Shown: in pieces, positions 37,401 through 49,900 of the stretch | How positions within the stretch are numbered: position 1 is the first letter of the stretch | How the letters are laid out: each line of letters opens with the position of its first letter | Assembly: GCF_964204645.1 (NCBI RefSeq) | Contig: NC_134029.1 | Span: 7,334,001-7,398,000 of the forward strand | Source of the DNA: Tubulanus polymorphus | Taxonomy: Eukaryota > Nemertea > Palaeonemertea > Tubulaniformes > Tubulanidae | DNA length: 64,000 bases | Reading direction: 5' to 3' | Notes under the pieces: generated by a model | What the model saw: only the letters and a program-made list of their open reading frames with translations | The model's database searches: none | What the model was told of the DNA's origin: nothing | Made by a program: the position numbers and the translations under genes

Positions 37401-39889
37401 TTCTTATCGATACTCTCGTCGTCGGTCCGGATTTCGCTCGCGTTCGGCGTCGCCACCGGCCTTCTCCGGTCGCACGGCGAAATATCGAAAGTTTCGTCGC
37501 AAGTAACCAACGCGCCATCGCCGCGCTCGTACGCGAATTTCGGACACATCGTCGGCGGCATTTCGTCCGTCGTTTCCAATGTCGAATCTAAATCGACGCA
37601 TTGGCATGACTTGTCGACACCGTTTGTTAGTTCTCTCAACGATATATGAGAAACCGAAGACTTACACGAAGAGAAGCTATCGTCCGGCGAAGCGGTCAAC
37701 GACGCGTTTTTGCCCGGCGACGGCAATGTCGCGACGTTAACCAGCTCGTTTTCCGCCCAAAAATCATCGACGCTCGGTAAGTCGCCGATCGAAGGCGCGA
37801 TGGACGACGTGTCGCAATCGTCGATCGTCATTTTGTCGAAGCGAATATCGATATCGTCAATGAAATCGTGCGCTTTCGGGTCCTTGTCGTCTGGAAGTAG
37901 CGCCGGGGAACTTTTAACATCGCTGCCTATTTGATATCTATCCGGTGGACTCTTCGGAGACGGTTTATCGCTCCGAGAATAACCGGAATTTCGACACAAC
38001 GGACGGTTCGCTACGACTGAATCAATTACCGATCGATCGTCCGACAAACTTGCGCTTGCAGCTTGAGGGCTTTGTGATTTAATCCACGCTTTCGTCGTAC
38101 TCCGGCGTGAATTGTCGGGAGAATTGAATGTTTTTAAATTGCCGGTGCGTAACTGCGACTGCTGCACCCAGTCGCCGGCGCCGTGACACCAATTCGGCGT
38201 CGCTTCGTGTTGAGGACTACGGCGACAAAACTGTAAATATCCAGGCGAAGGAAAAGTCCTGAAATCACTCCCTAAGACTTGTCTTTGATGACTGCACTGG
38301 CATCTTTGTTGTGGAGTGATTTGACAGTCACCTACGGCATGGTTTCCAGCCAAACACGTTTTACTTAGTCCGGTATGACTTAAAGGATAACCGACGTCAC
38401 AGGAGATACCAGCCGGATGATCGAATCCATAAACTCGACGGCAAGATTCGGATGGGTTTAAGACTTCTTCGTAAGAGTCAGCTGATCCTAACCGCTCTGA
38501 AATAAATTAAAAGCATTGACTATTGAAAGCATTTCATATTAAGGAAATCTCTCTACTTATTCAAGCACAGATGATATCATTGAGGACTGATGAAATCCTT
38601 TCAGCCTGTAACACATTTATACATAGGTGGACTTAATAACATATACCAATTAGATCACAATCCGGATTCAATTATCTGGATTAAGCAGCAAAAATCTACT
38701 TATTTGAGGTGTTTGTACCAAACTCTTCATTAGCCCTTTAACCAGCAGGCCTAACATATCATCAGCAGCTATGGCTTGCAGTAGCCCAGAGCTTCTGTTA
38801 CCCCATTTGAGTTGTACTTACTTTTTGTATAACGTGGTGTAGTCTTTTCTTCGCTATAGCTTCCTAGTTCATCTTCGATGTATTGTACCATCCCCTCATG
38901 ACCACTGACTCTCGCCATTTCAATAGCATCTTCACCATCCTACGTCAGATTATGAATTTCAATTAGCGGTCATATAGCGGATCAGTTCAACATTTTGGTA
39001 GACTTGCAATTCAATTGATAATACCTGGTCCTTTAGAAAAGGATCTCCGCCATGCTGTAGAAGCATTTGTAAGATATGTACACGCCCCCAAGTGGCAGCC
39101 ACATGAACCGGACTCATACCTTCAGCCGACCTAGAAAAATATATTTTCAGGAAGCATCGTTAAAACAATCACAAGTCTTAGCCAAGCAAAAGAAATGATT
39201 TACCACTAGTAGAATCAATAGCCTCACATAGGATATGGTAAATAGATAAAAGCAAGCTTTATATAAGAAGAAAAATTATCAAATAATCAAAATGACACAT
39301 TTTAGACTCTTCGCAAATGACTAAGGTAATCTCAGCGAGAGAGTTTATATGTAACAGTGTCATTTCAATTCTAATCAAGCCGGCATGCAAGTCTTGTTTT
39401 TGTTTATGATATGTTACATCATTTTAATTTCTAATAATTTTCTATTCAACCTGGCAGTTTTCGACCACAAATTCATAAGCAGTGGTCATAAGCAGTGATT
39501 TGATGATTAACAAGTGCTTTAGATGAAATATATAATTTCGCTGGTGACAAATGATTCCATGCGATACATACAACACCGTACCTTTTATTAGGATTTGCAC
39601 CATGTTGAAGACACAAGTTTACAATAGCTTCACTCTTCGTCGATTCGTTACCGACCGCTATGTGAAACGGCGTTATACCATTTGAGAGAAGAATATTAGG
39701 ATCAGCGCCATTGTCCAACAAACTGCGAATCAGGCTGTTGAAGAGATATTGAACCGTTTATATTCTACTCAAAACTTTATCGGTTTATTTGATAGATATG
39801 TGCTAGACTCACCTTAGATCTGAGATTTCTACTGCTTCCAACAGAGCTTTACCAAGAATGAGACGCTTTCTATGCAGGTCCGTTGCCAT
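34476..39889 (-). CDS. ANKLE1: Ankyrin repeat and LEM domain-containing nuclease 1
   Basis: An endonuclease of the ANKLE1/LEM-3 family, which in other animals cuts branched DNA and chromatin bridges left at cell division. Nine exons in gene order: 39889-39813, 39734-39582, 39130-39025, 38939-38822, 38496-36940, 35651-35448, 35372-35251, 34977-34848, 34645-34476. They total 2637 bases, 878 residues (longer than human). Ankyrin repeats occupy about 1-140 (LLDNGADPN, TPFHIAVGN, SPVHVAATWG). A long, low-complexity acidic region in a single 1.56-kb exon follows. The LEM domain is about 622-662 (SIPELRRKLVEHGETPGPIT). The GIY-YIG nuclease is about 715-850: Tyr720 in SSFNYLLLDP, Tyr753 in FYIGKG, Arg761 in RARPYSH, Glu815 in YTREACMIDALG and Asn829. 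All expected catalytic positions are present. The donor at 35448 was chosen because it keeps the frame; it is weak. Divergent from GBA1. Confidence 0.95.
34726..34833. mobile_element. Short MITE in ANKLE1 intron
   Basis: TAAGCCGGACGCACACAC at the left and TGTGCGAGTCCGGCTTA at the right are inverted repeats around about 70 bp. It starts 15 bases downstream of the ANKLE1 donor at 34848/34847. The ends resemble those of the element at 42516-42797. Confidence 0.75.
35846..36357. repeat. Direct repeat of about 220 bp in ANKLE1 intron
   Basis: 35846-36062 and 36135-36357 are about nine-tenths identical in the same orientation (ACGGATTTTACCAGCAAAAAT, GGAACATAGCTTCCTTTTTC, GGGAGAAAACTTAC), with 72 bp between them. 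The second copy has a small insertion. It looks like a local segmental duplication rather than a transposon, since I see no terminal repeats. Confidence 0.85.
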
Positions 39890-40274
39890 ACTGGGATTTT
39901 AGACACTATTTATGTGTATCAAATCAAAAATGTCAGGAATAACAGGTTTTTAATGAATTAAAGGCACATCAGAAAACATGGAATTCGGCGCCTTTATGAC
40001 GTCATGTGATCAAACACATCTGAAAAATCAATAACAATTCAATGTAACAAGTAATCTGCAAATTCACAAATATCATTCTGATTGATGAAGATAATACGTA
40101 GTTGGCCTATCAATCTGCTGCATGGACAATAATATCGATCGGAAAGTTTGTTGACCAAGGTCGAGGAGTGTTGTTCTCGATATGGATTTTAGTCTTATTA
40201 GATTATAGGCCTGCAGAATACCACCAGATTCTTACTATCCCTGGTCCACCACTACTATACTGGGGAACAACAGC

Positions 40275-40725
40275 TAATGTCTATTTCAACTTGACTTGAG
40301 AGAGAGCATATCGGGTGGCTTAGCTTTTAGTTTTGGAGGTACATAGGCCTACCTGATAAGTCATATAACCACCAGGAAGGACTGGCAGTTGACCTAAAAC
40401 ATTGCTTTATAATCCATTCTTCACTGTATTGAATGATATCCTAAGAGTCTGCATTGAAAGGGGTTCATAAGAGAAACGTGACTCCATAATTTAAAAGTTT
40501 AACAGTATGTTTCCATGCCTACCGAATGAAGTTTGGTATGTAGGCATGGAGACATATTGTTAAACTTTCAAATTAAGGAGTCACTTTTCTCTAGTCTTTT
40601 TAGCCCTTTTATGAAGACTTTTTGGAACTCCTTCAATAGAGTTTGGACAATAGATTAAAAATCAAGCCACCCGGCCACCTGATGTGCTCTCAAGAGTCAA
40701 CAAGTCAAGTTGAAATAGACATTAG
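40275..40725. mobile_element. Palindromic foldback element (about 450 bp)
   Basis: The left end TAATGTCTATTTCAACTTGA is mirrored by TCAAGTTGAAATAGACATTA at the right end. The halves also match around the centre near 40534 (TTTCCATGCCTACC / GGTATGTAGGCATGGA). The whole unit could form one hairpin. No coding frame. Confidence 0.85.
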
Positions 40726-40938
40726 ATAACTAAAATTATCTTATAATAATAGTAGACAATGTAAATTGTTGAAGAAGTACTGTAGCAATTAAAAATGCCA
40801 AGAAGAAAAACGATTATATTAACTGCAATTAATCAACTTTGCGCTCTCCTCCACCCGTTGTATTAAATGGCGATATCGGATACTGCAACATAATACTAGT
40901 CTTAGAGATTACAGATTACTGTGAAAGAAAGACGTATG

Positions 40939-41733
40939 GAATTCCTCAAGGGCCATACGACTTACGTTTTACGAACTACGACTTACGTTTTACGAGTTAC
41001 TAATACATTTCCTTCAATACGTTACGATTTATGACTTACGTTTTACAACTTAAGTTTTATGAATTATGAGTTAGTTGTTTGGTGTTTCGATTCAATTTAT
41101 CGCGAGAGTTCAAGGACAAGTGAATTATGAAAAATAACATTGACACGAGCTTTCATGAGCACTGTATGTGATGGGTGTAATTTTTAGCCGAATTTTAATT
41201 TTGTAACGATGATGGATGGATGGCTGTATGCAGCCCAAACGTCAATCATGGTATCTTTAGAAATAAATACATTTCTAAATTGTTGAAAACATGAAAAGAC
41301 TTTGCTCCAGGGACCGGGATCATGATTTCCAAATTATATCACCGCCTCGTGTGTTCCGTGGAGTGGCCTTTAAAATCATTTCCAGCTAAGATAGTCTATT
41401 GAAATAAAGATCGTCTATTATCGTGCAGTGTGTAATTTATTTTTTTTTCAACATTTAATAGATTTTGACGCCGTACCGACCGGCTGGTCACCACGCAAGA
41501 TTTTTCGCCGTGATCTCATTATCTACAATAGATACTCCTCTTAATTATTATTGAAATGACAATTCCACTTCATTTTGAAACCCGTTCTTTGAATAACACG
41601 CTTCGGATATGAGAAGCCAATTAGTGAAAGACGTAAACATAAGTCATAACGTATTGAAGGAAATGTATTAGTAACTCGTAAAACTAACTCGCAAGTCGTA
41701 AAACGTAACTCGTATGGCCCTTGACGAATTCCT
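40939..41733. mobile_element. Element with terminal inverted repeats of about 100 bp
   Basis: The left arm (40939-41045) contains several TACGACTTACGTTTTACGA units and ends near ACATTTCCTTCAATACGTTA. The right arm (41631-41733) is its inverted copy. About 585 bp of non-coding sequence lies between. Confidence 0.85.
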
Positions 41734-42515
41734 AAAGACGGGTCTTATTTCTTTTGTCTGTTTTTCTTTTGAGAAAGCGATATTGTCATTGATTTGAATT
41801 CATATTTATTTCAACAATTCCCCTGGCCCGAATACACCAGACAACCATGTATATTAGGCTACATACATCTACGCCCAGGCACACTGTGTGATGTCATAAA
41901 TTGTTGTAATTACGCGATCACCTTTTCGGATCATAAATACATTAGAACAGAAGGTCAACATCGTTAGTTCACGGCGACAGGGCGCCGCCATTTTAAATTT
42001 GGCGGCGACGAAATGAAGGTCGAATCCCCAAATCCTCAACATTCCTCTCTCCGCAAAAAAATGTTTTTAAAATTTAACTTGTTCAAATAAAATTCCAAAT
42101 GTTCTCATCAAATATACTTCACGATCTATGAATAACATATCATCATATGGATTATCATAAATGCAAACAAAGAGTGGGATTCGACCCTAAAGTAGAGACC
42201 ACCGGTAGAGTCTGAAATACGGCCCCGGATTCGGATTTCGTCGCGGCTGCGGCCACTTCTGAAAACACAGCGCGCGGGCAGTTGGCATTTTCTCTTGGTT
42301 TCACAATTAATCAGTGTTCATTTCATGTTTTAAAGTTGATATGCCTTAGATAGTGAAACGATAGCTTTCTTGGGGGAATTGTGCCTCGATTGGAGAGGTG
42401 CGGGTCATGTGAAACGCAGCACGCCGTTTCGGGTTCCTTGGCCTTGATCCAGTCAAAAGTGATTGTAAGTCTGTGAAAACATGTTGCGACGATCATCATA
42501 TTGCCAGTCTCCACG

Positions 42516-42797
42516 AAGCCCGCCGCACACGGCACCGAAAAAAACCTTTCCTTGAGAAAAAAACGTTTTTTCGTGTCTTTTGTTATGCCGCGTCTGCGGG
42601 GGAAGCAAAATACATAACGCCGAACAGAAAAACGTTTTTCACGCACTGCTTGATTTGCGAAAAACGTTTTGTGTAGTCGAAAACGTTTTTCGTCCCGTGT
42701 TTATCGTTTGCGGGCAGAACGTTGTACGAAAACGTTTTGTGAAAAACGTGCTTTCTGTTTTGGCGAAACAAATGTTATGCCGTGTGCGGCGGGCTTT
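42516..42797. mobile_element. MITE with perfect 19-bp terminal inverted repeats
   Basis: AAGCCCGCCGCACACGGCA at the left is exactly reversed at the right. The interior carries many copies of the palindrome AAAACGTTTT or parts of it, giving small hairpins. A relative lies at 60140-60385. Confidence 0.85.
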
Positions 42798-43887
42798 AGG
42801 ATCTGGCTAGGCTGTGTGTGTCGGGGTCGCGAACCTGGGATTGAAACGACAAAAAGGGAATCCGATCCACCACGGCCGGGGATTAAGCATTTAATTCGAT
42901 TTATCAGCTAATTCGACGAATTAAAAGTTAACCGTTCGTGAAAAGCGGGGCTCTTGTGCGAGTCCTTCCTTGTGGCACACCCTATGCCATTATCAGGATC
43001 ATCTCGCCGGTGATAAACGAAGCTGTGGCACCTAGTCGATAACTAACTCCAAGCCCGGGTCATCGCTACAAAAGTTTCGAATTTGTCAAACTATAACTTT
43101 AAGCATTTTATGGTTATATTGTATCGGTTCTGATAGATTTGATAATGTTTTTGTTTCGAAATCCCTCTTGGCATTAAGCAATTTTTCCAGACGCACAGAA
43201 AAAATGCCGTGGAACACGAACATGCGCGGCAGTTTGTAAATAAGTTTGTGAAAGTAATTGTTATTCAAGGTACCGGATCTGATTGTGGAGAGAACAAAAA
43301 ATACAAAAAACAACAAAAAAACTAATTGGTCAGTGGTGGTCAGTGATGGTCAATTTATGAACTTATTAAAGAAATTTGTGGTTTGAATAGAACAGCGATC
43401 AGTGTTGGCTGACTTAGCCAACTTGTCACACCCCGCGCAATCTAAAACTTGGCTGCTGATTAGCTTTATCTCCCGATAGCTGTCCCGCAGCACCATAAAG
43501 CGATTCTGCAAAAAAAGCGATAAGATCCGCTAAGTTATAGATACCCGAAAAGTGGTGTGTATAGGCTAATCGGCTGCGCGCCTTGAAGAATGCCACGCCA
43601 TCCATGTTTAGAACTAACCCCTTTATGACGGAGAAGCGATTTAAGCGATCGAGATTTAATTTTTCGAAGTTGGAGTAGTCTTTTAGAACGGTTTATTTTT
43701 TCTACTCCTTTTTTCTTTTTTTTAAACAAAAAATAGAGGGGCCATGTCCGGGGCCAAAGCCGAGGCCGTAGCCGTGTTTCAAACGGTTCCGGGTGAACTT
43801 TGGAAGTTACGAATTTTCCGTCACCCTCCGAATGAAAGTTACTTCCGCGTTTCTGTCACTTTTTGAAAAGACCGGTCTATTCTTTTT

Positions 43888-43908
43888 ATGCAAAAAAGAT
43901 GCTGTTAA
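43888..43908 (+). promoter_or_regulatory. Short upstream ORF overlapping the GBA1 start codon
   Basis: ATG at 43888 opens a six-codon frame that stops with TAA at 43906-43908. It overlaps the GBA1 start (43899-43901) in another frame. If the transcript begins upstream of 43888, ribosomes would meet this ATG first. Confidence 0.5.
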
Positions 43909-46900
43909 AAGTCGTTTTCTCGTTACATCTTCTATTGACTTTATCTACTGTGGGAATTTGTTTTGGTGAGCAAATTGTTCATCAAATTGGATTTGTCAAC
44001 AAGTTGCCAGAAAAGAGGGCGTTTTGGTAGATCTATGGGCTAAATCGTTAGCCTTTTAGGAAATCAAAAATGTTTTTGATTTAATTGTTTTGTGTGAAAA
44101 TATTGGTTGGATACCTTGAAAACTGCTATGAGAATTATTTGTATTGATATATAGGTGATAATTTGCTGATGCAGCATACTGTTGGTACGCTATTTTGGCT
44201 CATTCAGCTTGGCTAATTTACCCTGTGCATTCACTGAAAATTCAAGGACGGTCATCCTTATTACCGAGAAGACGCAATTGACCGAAATGAACCAAGATGA
44301 CATGAAATATAACATTTATTTATTCCTTATCGATTAGGACTATAACACTTATATAATATATAAATTATATCAGTATAAATACCTGCTGGAGTCATATTTT
44401 ATATATTTTGTCGGATATTTAGCCCACTTGGGACTTTAGTCCCAGCGGGCTATTGCGTTCACTTTTCGTCCGTCGTCCGTCCGTTGACGGAATCCAGTTA
44501 TTTTGGGAAGTTTTGAAGACGCTTCAAGGTAACGTCTTGATATTTAGGTTACACATGTATCTACCCTAGACACATCTTCAGCCCAAAAACTGGCCCAGTC
44601 AGAATCAAGATGGCCGACTGGCAGCCATTGTTTTTCGCCAAAATCAGCACTTTTTACACATTTTTGAACTTCTTGAGGGAAATTCTGAAGACGCTTTGAT
44701 CAATTACCTTGATCTTTCGGATATATGTGAATCCCCCCAGGGCCCATCAACATAACAAAAATTGGGTCGGTCGGACTCAAGATGGCCGTCCTATGACCTT
44801 TTAAGTGCCCAAAAATGTTAATTTTGGCCTGAATTCTGAGTCCTGTAGCTTCCTACTGGTTTGCCATTTCTCATTACAATTTGTGATGGGTGTTCTTTGG
44901 AAAGGGATGTTTTATACCTGAGACAGGTATTTTTCATCAGCCAATTATGACGCAATTGGCGGCCATCTTGGTGTCACCAGTACTCATTCGTAAGTGGGAA
45001 AAAGTTTTTCCACATTATATTGATACCTAAGCGTATTTTGCTACCACAATCAATTAGAAAGTTGTAGCTCATAATGTGTTCTATGATTGTGGTGAGTTTC
45101 AAGGTAATTGAATTACGTATATGGGCACCAGGGGGCGTTGAATAATACAATATCTTCGCATTTCTTTATTATATTCGTACCTATGCATATTTTGTAACCA
45201 CAATCAATTGGAAAGTTGTTAGATTGTTGAGCATTTGAAACCACTTCCCAAGTGGGCATGGTGTCCCTGGACCCCTAGTTTTGTAGAAAAATAACTTTAA
45301 ATTTTACCGAGATGAGATCGTCGATCAATCAAATTCAATGAAATTTTGTTGCTCACCGAGATGACATATTTGAAGTCAATATTTTTTATACAAAATATCC
45401 GGCAAAATATGACTCGAGAAGGTATTTATTACTGATATAACATGATTTCAAGTGTTAAAACGGTTAAGAAATTAACAAAAATGCTATACTTCATGTCATC
45501 TCGGTAAAATTGTGTCATCTCGGTAATTAGGAGGACCCTTCAAGGAAGGTGTGGAGAACAGTTTTAGAGAAAATAGAGCGGATAGAACCATATTCGAACC
45601 TGGGCCAGCATTGACCACCGAGGCTTATGGAATCCCACTGAATATTTTAACTAGGCCTGTATAGCACTCAACCTTACCTTAGCCCTAGCTATAGTACAGA
45701 CCCTGCCTGTACAGAAAATATTGGCAAAATATGGACTTCCATTTAGGAGGATTAGGCCTATCTTATCATAGCCATTGGCAAAATAGCATTTACGCAAGTA
45801 ATGCTGCATTGGCAAAATATCCACTTAGATATATTGATAGAAAGAATGATTTTTTGGGTGTTTGTGCGTGGTGCATCAATATGTACCATTGCCTAATGTA
45901 TTTTTCAAGGTGTCAACAGACTTCCAAGTTGGTTATCTTGTTTGTGGCGCTTTCTCATTCTAAAAGATAATATCCGATGTCTTTTTCCAACAAAATTTCA
46001 TTCAGATTTCCAACCGTGTGACGGTCGAGATTTCGGTTTAGGATCGATAGTCTGCGTTTGCAATGAAACCTACTGTGATAATATCGAGCCCAATAAACCT
46101 CTGGATCCTCGTAAGAAGTTTGCCGTCTACCAATCAGACAAAGCTGGAAAACGATTGAAGAAATCGATTGGCTCCATTTCTGTTAACGCTAATGGTACAG
46201 GTATGTTGAAAATATTTCATATCTAAATTAGTCTTAGTTGATTTGGCAACACTCTCCTATGACTAATTTTTAATAGACAAATGTCTCTAAAACTCACAGG
46301 GGCTCATCAGATTAAGTGGGGGGCCAAAATGAAACATTGAAAACAGTATCTGAAGTCCTTCCCTCCATAAAGAGTAGTCTACTGTGTATAAATCCTTGGA
46401 CCCCAGGAGCAGGGTCAAAGGAAGGCAGTTCCAAGAAATTTACTACCTTTTCCAAGTTTCACCACGATTTCTCACATCAGGGTTTCCAGCGGTCCTTCCA
46501 AGTCCTTCTATGTCCTTCTTTTGGAAAAAGTTTGGACAAATTTTGTCGCAAATTCGACTGTTGAAGTATTTTATTACTCATGCCTGGTAATTCAATTATC
46601 AATAAGATTGAATATACAGGAAAGTGTTATGGAATTACCCTGAAATGTATGACTGGTCTACACGACTATAGTATTCCGGCAAAGGCATTGCGAAAATGCT
46701 CCCTTATGGGCCCTCATTATACTGGAAATTACTTCTTTCCAAGCAAAAAAGTCCCTCCTTTTGGGGTTAAAATTGCCAAAAAAGTCCTTCTTAGTACTTC
46801 TTTTTACCCTGGCCTTACCACTGGAAACCCTGTCACATGCTCAACGATATTTTAGAACTCCTAGAGAATGGTTGTAAAAGAGCCAATTAGAATTTTGATA

Positions 46901-49900
46901 TTTTTTCCTATCTGGGATTCTTTAGGATGGAATTTTTAAGGTACCTCAAAATTTGAGGGCATTGTCCAGACCCACACTAACATCCCCTGGATCTGCCGAT
47001 TGATCCTCGGCTTTATGAAGGCTTTGTGCTCAAACTATACTGAATAACCCAAATGTTTAGGAAAGGAGATGGTCAAAAATTCACTGCTTAAATCGAATTT
47101 CAGAGGTGGATGACATTGGGATGCATTGAATACGGCTGTGCCATATGACCCCCGATGATTAATTATCCTCTCTTGACAGGGATGCGAACCTGATGGCATA
47201 TCGAGGCCATCGGGTTCAAATCCCTGCTGAGGGAGCGATGGGGGAAATACTCCAGGCGCTCCAGGATCTGCCCCTGAATTTATTTTTGACTGAGGCCTAT
47301 TTTACGGTGGTAACTTCTTTTTCTCTGTAGACGATGAGGTAATTATCGAGGTCAGTTTGCAGCGAGCTTATCAAACGATGGTTGGATTCGGGGGAGCGAT
47401 CACCGACGCCGCCGTCATCAATGCATTCAGTTTGAACGACAAAGCGCGAGAAAACCTGATGAAGTCGTATTATTCGCCGGACGGTATCGAGTATTCGGTG
47501 GCCAGGTTGCCAATCGGGAGTTGCGATTTCTCGACGAGGCCGTATTCGTACGATGATTCGAACGGAGACTTCGAACTAGCAAATTTCACCCTGGCAAAAG
47601 AAGATTTACAATATAAGGTTTGGAAATTGATGTAGATTTGAGTCTATAAACAGTTATTTGAGCTGAAGTTGAAGTTGTGCGATTGAATGATTTCAGTCTT
47701 ATTTTCTTTTTGACAGATTCCATTCGTCCAAAAGGTATTTGCAATGAGTAAACGTAATCTGACGTTGTTTGCGAGCCCTTGGAGTGCTCCGGCTTGGATG
47801 AAAACTAATAAGAACCTAACGGGAAATGGCACACTGATCGGTCCCGTCGGTGGAAAATATTATCAGACTTGGGCGCTGTACTTCGTGAAGTAAGTACCGC
47901 AATTCACCATGAAATAGTATTATTGGCGCTTAGGAACTTTAACTGTAGCAAATTTCCATATTTGTTACCAATTTTGGCCTAGGAAACACTGTCTTGAATT
48001 GTGAGAAATCTTGGACAAACATTTTTTAGTAGCAATAAAAATAGATATATCCTTTGAATACCGATATATTTTTAGATTCTTACAAGAATATGCTAAGAAG
48101 GGTATTAAGTTTTGGGGACTGACTGCCCAGAATGAGCCTTCAGACGGCCTGCTCTATAAATTCCGCTTCCAATGTACTGGATTTACTGCTGCACAACAAC
48201 GAGATTTCATCGCTCTAAATCTCGGCCCGACTCTTGAAAAGAATGGTTTTGGTCACGTGAAATTGATGGTTCTTGATGATAGTCGATTTTTTCTTCCCGG
48301 TTGGGCTGATACTGTAAGTGTGAGATTATTCGATTTGGGTCAAACATAACGATGAGGTACAAATAACAGTTTCATCTAGAATGAGGCAGTTATCAATAAA
48401 TCATTTAATATCGTTTCACTATGATATTGGGCAGTGGCGGCAATCAGAAGTAAGAGTTGACCTCTGAATAGAATATTTATCATGTTTATGTTCTTAATCC
48501 TGACATGAAGATCTAGGCTGAGCAGGTCGGTCGCTTAACCTGGAATTCGAGGAAATCAGGGAAAAGTCAGGAAAATTTGTTGAGATTGCTAGGATTGCAC
48601 ATACCAGTAAAATCAAACGGTTTCCATCTATGTTGTATGTATTTTGACTGTTCATTTGATTCTTAGGATTTAGTCAGGAAAAAAGCGAGTCAAATAAAAG
48701 CCACCCTGTCAAGTTAGAGGCAGTTTCCTAGAAATCGAAAGCTCCACCTTGCAACGTCTTGAGATTATTTGAATGCTAGTGATAGAAATACATTTTCTTC
48801 GCTTTCAAGTCTTACTAGGAAACTTATCATTACTGCTTGGTAGCTTTATTGGGTTACTGCTATTGTAGAACTCTTATTTCAGTTTTCATCCTATCTCTCT
48901 CTTTCTCTCTCTTGCAGATCTTCTCAAATCCCGCAAATCTCAAATACGTAGCCGGTATCGCGGTACATTGGTACGAGGATGTATTTATCGGGCCTTCGTT
49001 GCTCGAAAAAACGCACGTGAAATATCCAAATGTTTTCATCATGGCGACGGAAGCGTGTGCTAGCGCGATGCCCTGGGAGCAGCGTAAAGTACTTCTCGGT
49101 TATTGGGAATACGCAGAAAGATACGCTCACAGTATGATTCAGGTTTGCCTCAAATTTCATCTTTGCTTGGCTTTTTGAAAAGCTTTACCTTATCGGTTTT
49201 ATATTGGCGAAAGTTGATTCATAATATCGGTTTGGTTTATCGTCTTTTCAAGCTGAAAAAATCATGTGGCTGCGCTATCAATAATGATAATGATTTATTA
49301 GCACAGTACTTAAGAATAATCTCTGTACATAACAATGATAACTATATATTTAAGACAGTAGCACATTATTGGAATAGTTACGGTAAATAAAAGCTGTCTA
49401 TTATCCTTTAAAGTACTGTCCATCTCTATGTTTTACTGATTCAACAAGGTTAAATGCTGCTCGTCTGCAAATCTCGTTGCTTTTACAAATTCAAGGAAGT
49501 CCTGGTCACTAAAATTGCCTCATAAAATAATATTTGCAGGATATTCAGCACTGGGCTGTAGGATGGACTGATTGGAACATCGCTCTGGATTTACAAGGCG
49601 GTCCAAATTGGGTGAAGAATTATGTCGACAGTCCGATAATAGTCGACGCAAAAAACCAGATATTCTACAAGCAACCGATGTATTATGCTATGGGTCATTT
49701 CAGGTAATAGAAAATCTGTATATTGATTTCAAGGCACCCTGAATATTTGAGCCATCTAGAAAATCTATAATGATTATTGTATTTCATTCATCTTTTACAG
49801 TAAATTTATTCCAAGAAGATGCATTCGAATTGGGTCTGAGGCGAATAAGAAAACAAAGCTGGAATTTGTGTCGTTTCTGTGTCCTGGAAAATATATTACT

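Larger units (their letters stand above)
39890..43898. other. Spacer between divergent ANKLE1 and GBA1
   Basis: No recognisable gene. It holds three mobile elements (40275-40725, 40939-41733, 42516-42797). A GC-rich patch at 41960-42010 (GGCGCCGCCATTTTAAATTT) and 42215-42275 has promoter-like composition but no gene attached that I can identify. Confidence 0.5.

Noticed and set aside
36912-37649. Several long plus-strand open frames opposite the large ANKLE1 exon
   Set aside because: Shadows of the GC-richer coding exon; the minus strand carries the clear LEM domain and splice sites.
42489-42810. Overlapping open frames on both strands with Cys/Arg/Phe-rich translations
   Set aside because: They are by-products of the AAAACGTTTT repeats in the MITE; similar frames recur in the copy near 60140.
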